From positions 1-34,614 of the IMG/VR virus record IMGVR_UViG_3300030012_002060: a stretch of 34,614 nucleotides of DNA, one strand, 5' to 3'. This DNA comes from a virus. Within the stretch, counting starts at the first letter, position 1; every line of letters begins with the position of its first letter. The position numbers and the translations under genes were made by a program. The notes beneath the pieces were generated by a model. That model was given only the letters and a program-made list of their open reading frames with translations, was not told where the DNA came from and made no database searches. Below are positions 7,597 to 13,391 of this stretch, piece by piece.

Positions 7597-7844
7597 TGGC
7601 ATCAAAATTTAGACGACCACTATCTGCAGCTGTTAAGTCAACATTAAGACGTAAAGCTAAAGCAAGAAAAAATATTACTTATGGAACTTTAGTAAAAGTT
7701 TATAGAAGAGGACAAGGTGCATTTCTCAGCGCAGGTTCTCGAAGAGTTTCAATGGCAGCCTGGTCAATGGGAAGAGTTAACAGTTTTCTTCGGGGTTCAA
7801 GAAAACATGATCTTGATTTGAGACGAAAAAGTCGTAAAAGATAA
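7596..7844 (+). CDS. basic protein, 82 aa (DUF5824-like by memory)
   Basis: An 82-residue basic protein. The central segment TYGTLVKVYRRGQGAFLSAG followed by MAAWSMGRVNSFLRG and an RKHDLDL tail matches a pattern I associate with a small conserved viral family (DUF5824-type, unverified). Unlike its neighbours it has a folded-looking core with aromatic residues, so it is likely a globular domain. It is coupled to the gene before it (TAATG) and is followed three bases later by the holin-like gene. DNA binding or capsid association are possibilities; the family function is not known to me. Confidence 0.75.
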   Translation: MASKFRRPLSAAVKSTLRRKAKARKNITYGTLVKVYRRGQGAFLSAGSRRVSMAAWSMGRVNSFLRGSRKHDLDLRRKSRKR

Positions 7845-7847
7845 ATT

Positions 7848-8045
7848 ATGGCAACAGTTAGTCAAAAAAACAAAGAACACTTAATCCGTATAGAAGGAGA
7901 GATTGCTTTACTAAAGCATGAGATTCAAACTATACGAGGAAATCATTTAGTTCATTTAGATCAAAGAGTTTCAAGAATGGAAAAAGTTATGTGGACTATT
8001 TGTATGGTTGCTGTAACTCATCTTCTTTACACAGTCCTTAACTAA
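7848..8045 (+). CDS. small membrane-anchored coiled-coil protein, possible holin-associated (XhlA-like layout)
   Basis: A 65-residue protein with an N-terminal coiled coil (residues ~10-45, heptad-like NKEHLIRIEGEIALLKHEIQ) and one C-terminal membrane segment at about 47-64 (VMWTICMVAVTHLLYTVL). This architecture is that of XhlA/hemolysin-type accessory lysis proteins and of some class III holins. It lies four bases after the cationic cluster and shortly after the endolysin, which supports a lysis role. It could instead be a small virion membrane protein. Confidence 0.65.
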   Translation: MATVSQKNKEHLIRIEGEIALLKHEIQTIRGNHLVHLDQRVSRMEKVMWTICMVAVTHLLYTVLN

Positions 8046-8047
8046 AT

Positions 8048-8076
8048 TTGCTTTTATACATTATTCACGTTATAAG
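8048..8076 (+). promoter_or_regulatory. weak sigma70-like promoter candidate
   Basis: TTGCTT at 8048-8053 and TATAAG at 8071-8076 are separated by 17 bases, in one of the few gaps of the late plus-strand block. Transcription would start just before the phosphoesterase gene at 8085. In DNA this AT-rich such pairs occur by chance, so this is a weak call. Confidence 0.25.
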
Positions 8077-8084
8077 CGAAGTAT

Positions 8085-8780
8085 ATGAAAAGGATACTCG
8101 TTATATCAGATATGCACATACCATATCAGCATAAAGATAGTTTAAATTTTTTACGAGAAATAAAAAAACAATTTAAACCTGATTTTATTGTAAATATTGG
8201 AGATTTATTAGATTTTCACGCCATAAATATGCACACACATGACCCAGATCTTTACTCTCCTGGTCATGAGCTAAACGCATCAAAAGTAATTGTTAAAGAG
8301 TTAGAGTCTATATTTCCTAAAATGATTGAAGTTGATTCGAATCATTCAAGTTTGGTTTATAGAAGAGCTGTAAAGTTTGGAATGAGTCGTCAATTTTTAA
8401 AAGACTATGGAGATTTTTTAGGTACTAAAAAATGGAAATGGATAGATGATTTAACCCTTAAAATGTCAAATGGGAAAAAATGTTTTTTTACTCATGGCAG
8501 ATCTGCTGATGTTTTAAAAGTATCTCAAACTATGGGAATGAGTGTAACGCAGGGTCATTATCATACAGCTTTTACTATTAAATATTGGGCAAACCCTGAT
8601 GATATTTTCTGGGGCATGAATGTGGGCTGTCTCATAAACCAAAAGTCGCTTTCAATGTCTTACGCTAAAAATTTTAGAACTCGGTTTATTCTTGGATGTG
8701 GGATTATTCTTGATGGTATTCCCCGATTGCTTCCTATGGTATTGAACTCTAAAGGTAATTGGATTAAAAGATTAGTATGA
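8085..8780 (+). CDS. calcineurin-like metallophosphoesterase
   Basis: A 231-residue enzyme of the metallophosphoesterase superfamily, which uses two metal ions to hydrolyse phosphate esters in nucleotides, nucleic acids or proteins. The motifs are visible in order: SDMH (Asp9, His11), NIGDLLD (Asp40), a divergent SNHS at 85-88 where the family usually has GNHE/D, FFTHG (His137) and GHYH (His158, His160). The metal ligands are therefore retained despite the changed third motif. It overlaps the next gene as ATGA. Phages often carry such enzymes, but the substrate cannot be told from sequence. Confidence 0.85.
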   Translation: MKRILVISDMHIPYQHKDSLNFLREIKKQFKPDFIVNIGDLLDFHAINMHTHDPDLYSPGHELNASKVIVKELESIFPKMIEVDSNHSSLVYRRAVKFGMSRQFLKDYGDFLGTKKWKWIDDLTLKMSNGKKCFFTHGRSADVLKVSQTMGMSVTQGHYHTAFTIKYWANPDDIFWGMNVGCLINQKSLSMSYAKNFRTRFILGCGIILDGIPRLLPMVLNSKGNWIKRLV

Positions 8781-9052
8781 TAGATAAGGTTGACGAAAAA
8801 AAGGTCATTAGAAGCAAAATAAAGCGTTTTAAGAGGGGTTCAGCGTTAGATAAGCAAATTGGTGGGGAACATTACAAGAACGCAAAAATAGACCCAATAG
8901 AGCTTATTGTGGCACATAATCTTGATTTTATTGATGGAAATATTATAAAATACGCAATTCGTAAAAAAAACTATGAATCTCAAAGAGAAAAGTATGAGAA
9001 AATTAAACATTACTGTGAAATAGCATTGGAGTTAAAATGTGGTTCACATTAG
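8777..9052 (+). CDS. DUF3310 family protein
   Basis: A 91-residue protein carrying the DUF3310 signature from about residue 23: ALDKQIGGEHYKN, then IDPIELIVAHNLDFIDGN, IIKYAIRKK and a C-terminal helix KYEKIKHYCEIALE. DUF3310 proteins are common in phages and are sometimes annotated as nucleotide kinase-like, but no kinase P-loop is visible here and the biochemical role is not established. It starts inside the phosphoesterase stop codon (ATGA) and overlaps the holin gene by 16 bases. Confidence 0.8.
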   Translation: MIDKVDEKKVIRSKIKRFKRGSALDKQIGGEHYKNAKIDPIELIVAHNLDFIDGNIIKYAIRKKNYESQREKYEKIKHYCEIALELKCGSH

Positions 9053-9414
9053 GAAAACTAGCACTTAAAACTGGTGCTGAAATATACAAAAACAAAAAAA
9101 GAGCTAAACTTCTTGAAAGCGAAGCTGAAGTAAAACACATGGAGAGAGCTGTAAGTGGAGAAGTACAATTACAAAAAGTTATCCATGAAAAACAATCTAA
9201 TGATTTAAAAGATGAATTCTGTCTTATCTTATTAAGTTTGCCTCTGTTAATTCTAGCATATTCTGTGTTTTTTGGAGATGCTGAATTGCAAGAACGAGTC
9301 GATTATTTTTTTATGAAATTCGAATCACTACCTTACTGGTATCAAGGTCTTGTAATTGGTGCATTTTCTACAATTCTGGGTATTAGAGGAGTCTCCGCAT
9401 TTAAAAAAAAATAG
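9037..9414 (+). CDS. holin candidate (3TM/GTA-type)
   Basis: A 125-residue protein with a Lys-rich, partly helical N-terminal region (residues 1-55) and two clear membrane segments: about 58-80 (FCLILLSLPLLILAYSVFF) and about 99-121 (YWYQGLVIGAFSTILGIRGV). The KDEFxLILLSLPxLxLAY and YWYQGLxIGA patterns match what I recall of the holin family near gene-transfer-agent and pelagiphage lysis genes. It would make the inner-membrane lesion that lets the M15 endolysin out. The start has a GGAG site. Which of this and the protein at 7848 sets lysis timing is unknown. Confidence 0.75.
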   Translation: MWFTLGKLALKTGAEIYKNKKRAKLLESEAEVKHMERAVSGEVQLQKVIHEKQSNDLKDEFCLILLSLPLLILAYSVFFGDAELQERVDYFFMKFESLPYWYQGLVIGAFSTILGIRGVSAFKKK

Positions 9415-9449
9415 TAAAAATTTAAGTTCATATATGTTAAGAACAAAGT

Positions 9450-9692
9450 ATGAACATAGAAGATTTTATATTTGTTGATGCTGAGTTTTTCTTTGCTCCA
9501 CTAGAAGATAATGAACCATTGGGTAAAGCTATATCTATTTCTTACATAGATAAATACCCATCCTTTTCACATAAAAAAGAAATATTACAAAATTTTCAAG
9601 ATAATGGTTTGATACTTGTTGATTACAATATTAGTTATAGACCTATTAGTGAGGTAGATAATTTAAACCACTACAATATTACAAAACACTAA
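9450..9692 (+). CDS. hypothetical protein, 80 aa
   Basis: An 80-residue protein with no recognised family. It is slightly acidic with many Asp, Glu, Asn and Tyr residues, has no membrane segment or signal peptide, and looks like a small alpha/beta fold. The ribosome-binding site is weak (AGAACAAAG). It is the last plus-strand gene of the lysis block; its stop codon overlaps the stop of the convergent minus-strand gene at 9689-9811, leaving no room for a conventional bidirectional terminator. Confidence 0.55.
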   Translation: MNIEDFIFVDAEFFFAPLEDNEPLGKAISISYIDKYPSFSHKKEILQNFQDNGLILVDYNISYRPISEVDNLNHYNITKH

Positions 9693-9811
9693 AAGATAAT
9701 AGAACCTAAAACAAATCCACAAATAAAAATAATTATTTCAGTTCTATAATATAAACCTTTTACACCTAATTCTTTTTTCCAATCTTTAGGAGTCTTTCCA
9801 AATATAATCAT
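9689..9811 (-). CDS. single-pass membrane mini-protein, 40 aa
   Basis: A short minus-strand gene. It encodes 40 residues: a soluble head (MIIFGKTPKDWKKELGVKG) and one hydrophobic segment at about residues 25-40 (IIIFICGFVLGSIIF). It starts one base after the stop of the upstream gene, with a GAGG site seven bases before the ATG, and so is the last gene of the minus-strand early operon. It shares its final bases with the stop of the convergent gene at 9450-9692. A membrane role such as superinfection exclusion or host interference is possible but unproven. Confidence 0.6.
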   Translation of the reverse strand: MIIFGKTPKDWKKELGVKGLYYRTEIIIFICGFVLGSIIF

Positions 9812-9812
9812 A

Positions 9813-10196
9813 TTAACCCTCTTGTCCTAATGCGTTAAATTCAAGATTTTGTTTTACTTCACTTTGTAAAAGCATGATCTTTGTTTTTAATTTATCCCAA
9901 TCAGTTTTTGCTTTCAAATGTTTTTTTTTAGCTTCATTTAAGTCTTTAATAATTTCTCTCATTGTTGGTTCAACTATAATCAAAGACTTAATTTCTTCTG
10001 CTGATCTTTTAGTAGCATCTTCCTTATATGATATATAAAGTTTTGCATTGTGGACTTTTACCTTATCTTCAAGATCAGTAAGTATATCGTAGGCACTTGT
10101 AAATTCTTTTGAAGTTTTATCTAAAATTAAATTTATTTTTTGTCTATCAAAAGTAAGTGCATCAATATTAGAACTGGTCATCCCACTCATCATCAT
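9813..10196 (-). CDS. coiled-coil protein, 127 aa, unknown
   Basis: A 127-residue mostly helical protein with long Lys/Glu/Leu heptads from about residue 25 to 120 (for example LTDLEDKVKVHNAKLYISYK and LNEAKKKHLKAKTDWDKLKTK). Three adjacent ATGs precede AGTGGG and a fourth ATG; the third has the best spacing to a GGAG sequence, so the true start may be a few codons inside the coordinates given. The start overlaps the end of the SSB-like gene. Conserved position next to SSB and nuclease genes suggests a recombination or replication accessory, which is inference. Confidence 0.65.
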   Translation of the reverse strand: MMMSGMTSSNIDALTFDRQKINLILDKTSKEFTSAYDILTDLEDKVKVHNAKLYISYKEDATKRSAEEIKSLIIVEPTMREIIKDLNEAKKKHLKAKTDWDKLKTKIMLLQSEVKQNLEFNALGQEG

Positions 10197-10611
10197 CTCC
10201 AGGTTGTCTTATTGGTTCTTTATAACTTTGTTGAGCTTGTGGTTGAGGTTGATAAGTTTGTTGAGGTCTAGGCATTGTTTGAGCTACTGTTTTGAAAGTG
10301 CCAACGCTTCTAGGTTTTGTCATATAAAACACAACCTCTAACAAATTATCATCTCCATGTTTATTTTCTATGGTTGATCTTCTCATACCATATTTTCCAA
10401 CATAACCAGCTTTGATATATTCTTGAACTTCTGGTGTCATTGCCCATTCGTTAATTTGACTTAATTTATATTTTTTTTTAGTTAAGCTACATTTCCACAT
10501 ACTATTTGACATTGCGTAATATTCAAATTTAGGTGCTTGTTGACCTGTAGCTCTCATTGTAAGAGTAAGTCCGCAAAACGGCTTATCAAATGTTTTCTTT
10601 TGACTATACAT
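10168..10611 (-). CDS. putative single-stranded DNA-binding protein
   Basis: A 147-residue protein with a compact N-terminal domain (about 1-105, rich in Lys, Tyr and beta-type segments), a Gln/Pro-rich flexible linker (about 110-135) and a terminal acidic tail DDDEWDDQF. A disordered linker ending in an acidic tail with a terminal Phe is the hallmark of bacterial and phage SSBs, where the tail recruits partner proteins. The N-terminal domain is not one I can name. It sits directly after a RecB-like nuclease gene, overlapping it by 8 bases, which fits a replication-recombination module. The call rests on tail and context. Confidence 0.6.
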   Translation of the reverse strand: MYSQKKTFDKPFCGLTLTMRATGQQAPKFEYYAMSNSMWKCSLTKKKYKLSQINEWAMTPEVQEYIKAGYVGKYGMRRSTIENKHGDDNLLEVVFYMTKPRSVGTFKTVAQTMPRPQQTYQPQPQAQQSYKEPIRQPGDDDEWDDQF

Positions 10612-11389
10612 CTTGTTTATTCTCCTTTTTCCATTTACTTACTTTTTTGTTAAATTTAGACTCAAGGTTTTCAAGAAATCTTGATGCCTTGAACCCTTTA
10701 AAATATACATCCTCCATTTTAAGTTTCATCATAGAAACTTGTTTGTTTGGGTCTTTAGGTATATTCACTATCCCTAAATAGTGTATTTTAAAGTCAGTAG
10801 TCTCTTCTATAAAACGCTTATAAGTTTCAATTTGAATAGCTTGATCTACATAAAAGTCTTTACTAGACTTCCAATCTAATAAAGCATTTTTACCCTTCCA
10901 TTCTTTTTTGGTAACTATAACGTCAGTACATCCTGCTAAATCATATTTAGGACTATATAAAGGAAGTTCGCTTACAACCACTTCAAACTTTTCTTCCTCC
11001 CACCATGCTTTAAACATATCTACCATTCTTTTAAGAGTTTTCTCTTCTGGCAAACTTGGATTTTTACCTTTTAAATAAAGATCAATCCATTCATGCAAGT
11101 TAGTTCCAACATCTCTAGCATAAGATTCCATCTCTTCTGTTCTATTAACAACCTCTTTTATCAAAGTATTTATTTTATCAATAGGTTCATTTTTTTTTAA
11201 TAAAACATCTTTAAGACCATCTAAAACCATTTTACGCTTCCAATACAAAAGACCATTTTTGTTTTGATGATTGCCAATAATTGTAGTTACGCTTTTTTTA
11301 CCAACACCATCAACTTTATATCTAAAACCTTTTGCTTTGTTATCGAATAAAATGTTGTTATTTAATTTGTTGACTATCTTGATCGTCAT
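10604..11389 (-). CDS. RecB-like PD-(D/E)XK exonuclease
   Basis: A 261-residue nuclease of the RecB/Cas4-like PD-(D/E)XK superfamily. Motifs are in the expected order: GTNLHE (His99), LAGCTD at 151-156 (the conserved Asp), LLDWKSSK with Asp172 and Lys174, then QIETYKRF. Such phage enzymes process DNA ends for recombination or degrade host DNA. The start chosen is the ATG preceded by GGGAGGG at good spacing; an upstream in-frame ATG 54 bases earlier lies deep in the XRE gene and lacks support. It overlaps the XRE gene by 32 bases and the SSB-like gene by 8. No annealing protein is apparent next to it. Confidence 0.85.
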   Translation of the reverse strand: MTIKIVNKLNNNILFDNKAKGFRYKVDGVGKKSVTTIIGNHQNKNGLLYWKRKMVLDGLKDVLLKKNEPIDKINTLIKEVVNRTEEMESYARDVGTNLHEWIDLYLKGKNPSLPEEKTLKRMVDMFKAWWEEEKFEVVVSELPLYSPKYDLAGCTDVIVTKKEWKGKNALLDWKSSKDFYVDQAIQIETYKRFIEETTDFKIHYLGIVNIPKDPNKQVSMMKLKMEDVYFKGFKASRFLENLESKFNKKVSKWKKENKQDV

Positions 11390-11696
11390 ATTTGCCCTCC
11401 CTATGCTTAAATGCTGAAAACATCCATTTAAAAGAAAACCCAAGATATTTAGATAAATTCCAAAGTTTTCTAACCTTTACTTCATTAGACCCTTTTTCGT
11501 ATTTCTGTATCTGTTGAAAAGTAACGTTAATCTTTCGACCAACTCTAGCTTGTGTTTTACCTCTTACTTCTCTAGCAAATCTTAATCTACTTCCAAGTAA
11601 CTTATTAAAGTTTATCTCATTAGGGTTAATGTGATATTCTCTTGCTAATTGTTCCATTGTTTTTTTAGTTCTTATAACATTGCCTCTTCTACTCAT
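11358..11696 (-). CDS. XRE/Cro-CI type transcriptional regulator
   Basis: A 112-residue DNA-binding protein. Residues ~33-90 form a typical XRE helix-turn-helix: LGSRLRFAREVRGKTQARVG, then INVTFQQIQKYEKGSNEVKV and LWNLSKYLGFSF. The IQKYEKG motif is characteristic. An N-terminal extension of ~30 basic residues precedes the domain and the C-terminal tail is short and polar, so there is no LexA-type cleavage domain. It lies within the minus-strand early operon and could act on the control region at 13114-13408. It may be a Cro-like switch rather than a lysogeny repressor, since no integrase was found. Confidence 0.85.
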   Translation of the reverse strand: MSRRGNVIRTKKTMEQLAREYHINPNEINFNKLLGSRLRFAREVRGKTQARVGRKINVTFQQIQKYEKGSNEVKVRKLWNLSKYLGFSFKWMFSAFKHREGKYDDQDSQQIK

Positions 11697-11929
11697 TATT
11701 TAGTCCTCCATAATCTAAATTCATAACCACCTCGATTATTTGGGAGTCTTCTACAAGTGCAACTACCATTCCCATAAAGATCAACTACATATCTTCTAAA
11801 ACCCTCCATCTCTTTTTGAGATTCAAATTTTATTGAGTAACCAATCTCTAATGATTTTGCTATTTGTACTTTTTGAGGGTCTTTTTGTTTTCCTCTAACT
11901 GGTATTGGTATGTCTTTATCTATTTGCAT
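11696..11929 (-). CDS. small conserved-type phage protein, 77 aa
   Basis: A 77-residue basic protein. The pattern IPIPVRGKQKD, then LEIGYSIKF, and a C-terminal GGYEFRLWRTK resembles a small phage family I remember with the layout Pro-rich head, GDSF-type strand and GxRVWR end; the identity is unverified. Residues Cys57 and Cys59 form a CxC. Its stop shares one base with the XRE start region (11696). It is likely a small alpha/beta protein of the early operon with unknown function. Confidence 0.65.
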   Translation of the reverse strand: MQIDKDIPIPVRGKQKDPQKVQIAKSLEIGYSIKFESQKEMEGFRRYVVDLYGNGSCTCRRLPNNRGGYEFRLWRTK

Positions 11930-11939
11930 ATTATCCTTC

Positions 11940-12251
11940 CTAGTCTAATACAGAATGACCTCTGTTAGTTAGACAATTTCTATTGATTGTTTTTGATTTA
12001 AGTTCTTTAGCTTCAATTAAACCTAAAGTTCCCATTTCTACATATTTAGCAAAAGCAAATTTTGAGTAATCAATAACAAGATTAACATTGTCTTTTACTA
12101 ATTTTTTACAATGTTGCTTATCGTCAGTTAGCTCTTCTGCTCTCGAAAATTCAAATGTACCTGATCTTCCTTTTGTATCAACGACCATATTTGGTACGCA
12201 CCCTATTAAAAGAGTCACAAGTAGCGTCATCCCTAGTATCCTTTTTAACAT
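11940..12251 (-). CDS. predicted lipoprotein, 103 aa
   Basis: The N-terminus is a lipoprotein signal: basic MLKR, hydrophobic core and the lipobox L-I-G-C at residues 15-18. The mature protein would therefore be lipidated at Cys18 and sit in the inner or outer membrane facing the periplasm. Two further Cys residues (48 and 94) could form a disulphide. A GGGAGG ribosome-binding site supports the start. The gene is in the early minus-strand operon, not beside the lysis genes, which favours a superinfection-exclusion or cell-surface-alteration role over a spanin. The C-terminal NRNCLTNRGHSVLD segment resembles small host lipoproteins of SAR11 by memory, so host origin is possible. Confidence 0.75.
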   Translation of the reverse strand: MLKRILGMTLLVTLLIGCVPNMVVDTKGRSGTFEFSRAEELTDDKQHCKKLVKDNVNLVIDYSKFAFAKYVEMGTLGLIEAKELKSKTINRNCLTNRGHSVLD

Positions 12252-12264
12252 TTTAACCTCCCTA

Positions 12265-12420
12265 TTAAGTTTTAATGTCTTTTATCTCAAACATTTTTGG
12301 AGCTAAATCTCTTCTCTTAATCTCCAATTTTCTCAATTTCTCTTTTGTGAACCTTATCTGATCCACTACCTTGAAATACTTTTGAGATTGTTTGAGGTTT
12401 TTGATTGTGTTTAGTTGCAT
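12265..12420 (-). CDS. candidate overlapping gene, 51 aa
   Basis: A minus-strand frame of 51 residues, starting MQLNTIKNLK and ending FEIKDIKT. It starts inside the gene at 12317-12541 and overlaps it by 104 bases in another frame. It has a good GAGG ribosome-binding site four bases before its ATG (AAAGAGGTTATATG) and fills the otherwise empty 65-base gap before the lipoprotein gene. The product is basic and helical with Lys/Leu heptads. Overlap this long is unusual, so either this or the neighbouring frame could be spurious; both look protein-like. Confidence 0.45.
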   Translation of the reverse strand: MQLNTIKNLKQSQKYFKVVDQIRFTKEKLRKLEIKRRDLAPKMFEIKDIKT

Positions 12421-12541
12421 ATAACCTCTTTATTGTTTTCTCCACTTCTACTATTGGAGTGTTTGGCGTGAATACCACGCCAAATTTCTTTTTAACATCT
12501 TCTAACAAATCAAATGATGGTGTTTTAAAAATTATAGTCAT
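12317..12541 (-). CDS. hypothetical protein, 74 aa
   Basis: A 74-residue protein of unknown family. The chosen start is the ATG after GAGGCATC, overlapping the end of the preceding gene by 17 bases; a longer in-frame start lies further inside that gene and lacks a ribosome site. The N-terminal half has an alpha/beta look (FDLLEDVKKKFGVVFTPN), followed by a helix EVEKTIKRLYATK and a polar basic tail. It shares 104 bases with another frame at 12265-12420. Confidence 0.55.
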   Translation of the reverse strand: MTIIFKTPSFDLLEDVKKKFGVVFTPNTPIVEVEKTIKRLYATKHNQKPQTISKVFQGSGSDKVHKREIEKIGD

Positions 12542-12860
12542 GATGCCTCGATGCTTTATTACTAATTGAGTATTTATTTCCACCTGAGCATCTCCATTTT
12601 CCATCTTTATGAAGTCTTACTCTTCTAGTGAAACCATCTTTATTAGATGTAATATTCCATTTTTGAGTAGCATTGTTAGTACAATGACCTGCAAAACCAC
12701 CTGGTATTACTTCTGGTTTCCATCCATTAAAAAGTTCACTATCCATAGTTCTTATCTCTATGGTTTTATTAGAAATAACTTTTGTTATTTCATTAGGATG
12801 TATATCGCTATAACCAATTTGATTAGCAAACATTCCAACTTTTATTTCATCTTTTTTCAT
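12525..12860 (-). CDS. conserved-type small phage protein, 111 aa
   Basis: A 111-residue protein with an N-terminal SH3-like or KOW-like strand region (KVGMFANQIGYSDIHPNEI) and a middle PGGFAGHCTNNATQKW segment, ending in a basic domain with DYNF at the C-terminus. I remember a widespread phage family with the same landmarks (GGFxGH, then Q-W, R, and a final YDYNF), but have no function for it. The start has a strong AGAGGAC site. It is second in the minus-strand early operon. No catalytic motif is evident; nucleic-acid binding is a guess. Confidence 0.7.
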   Translation of the reverse strand: MKKDEIKVGMFANQIGYSDIHPNEITKVISNKTIEIRTMDSELFNGWKPEVIPGGFAGHCTNNATQKWNITSNKDGFTRRVRLHKDGKWRCSGGNKYSISNKASRHHDYNF

Positions 12861-12870
12861 ATTGTCCTCT

Positions 12871-13113
12871 TTATGCTCTCTCCATTTCTACAGCTTTGAC
12901 ATCTTTAAGAGATTTAACGTCTTTAAATTTTGCGTTAATTTCTCTCCATAATGGTTTATGTAAAAGGAATAAATTATTTAACTCTAAATATACTCCTCTT
13001 GCTATTTCCTGAAGTGATCTTTTCCATTCAGGGTTTTTTTCTTCTTTAATCTTGAAACTTAACTCATAGAAGTTTTTTAAATTTAAGAAGATTTTTAGTT
13101 TTACTTTGTTCAT
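12871..13113 (-). CDS. first gene of the minus early operon, 80 aa, unknown
   Basis: An 80-residue, Lys/Leu/Glu-rich, largely helical protein with no recognised family. The start is the ATG preceded by AAAGGAGAAAGC, a near-ideal ribosome-binding site; a longer frame begins 72 bases upstream without such a site. It is the promoter-proximal gene of the minus-strand operon, so its product should appear very early after infection. That position is often used for host-takeover or regulatory proteins. No other statement about function is supported. Confidence 0.65.
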   Translation of the reverse strand: MNKVKLKIFLNLKNFYELSFKIKEEKNPEWKRSLQEIARGVYLELNNLFLLHKPLWREINAKFKDVKSLKDVKAVEMERA

Positions 13114-13165
13114 GCTTTCTCCTTTATTTTTTTTAGTTTTTTTAACATTAATCAAATGGTTACTC

Positions 13166-13214
13166 AAAGTTGCAATAAAAGTCAAATAAAAAGTTGTATT
13201 TAAAAGTTAATAAA
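13166..13214 (+). repeat. four phased AAAGT direct repeats (iteron-like)
   Basis: AAAGT starts at 13166, 13178, 13190 and 13203, giving a 12, 12 and 13 base period, each followed by an A/T-rich half (TGCAATA, CAAATAA, TGTATTT, TAATAAA). The spacing is close to one helical turn and a bit. This could be an operator cluster for the XRE protein or iterons of an origin. The DNA is A-rich, so chance is not excluded. Confidence 0.4.
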
Positions 13215-13290
13215 ATAGCCATTTTTAAACACTTTATACAAATTATAATAGAAATATTGAACTTATTTATATAATGTTGTATTGATTCGT

Positions 13291-13350
13291 AAAAAAGGAT
13301 AAAAGGGAATCAAAGTAGCTTTATTAGGTTATTTTTAGTTATCCTTTTTT
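13291..13350 (+). repeat. 12-bp perfect inverted repeat with 36-base spacer
   Basis: AAAAAAGGATAA at 13291-13302 is the exact reverse complement of TTATCCTTTTTT at 13339-13350. As RNA on the plus strand this forms an A-rich/U-rich stem ending in a U run, similar to a weak intrinsic terminator or an attenuator in the leader of the plus-strand early block. Confidence 0.5.
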
Positions 13351-13363
13351 TAGTTTAATAACA

Positions 13364-13391
13364 TGGTGGCGTTGCTCCCTCAACGCCACTA
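13364..13391 (+). promoter_or_regulatory. GC-rich leader hairpin before the first plus early gene
   Basis: GTGGCGTTG (13366-13374) pairs perfectly with CAACGCCAC (13381-13389), extended by a G-T wobble and a T-A pair, around the loop CTCCCT. It stands out in this AT-rich DNA. The loop bases TCCCT (13376-13380) are complementary to AGGGA (13396-13400), part of the ribosome-binding site of the gene at 13409, so a loop-to-SD pseudoknot could control its translation. No T-run follows, so a simple intrinsic terminator is unlikely. A nine-codon frame (13363-13392) exactly spans the hairpin. Confidence 0.6.

Noticed and set aside
12609-12899. Plus-strand frame opposite the early operon
   Set aside because: Lies against minus-strand genes with good ribosome sites; hydrophobic composition reflects the complement of Lys-rich coding.
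13364-13391. Standard Rho-independent terminator
   Set aside because: The stem is followed by A/G-rich DNA on the plus strand and by no T-run on the minus strand.
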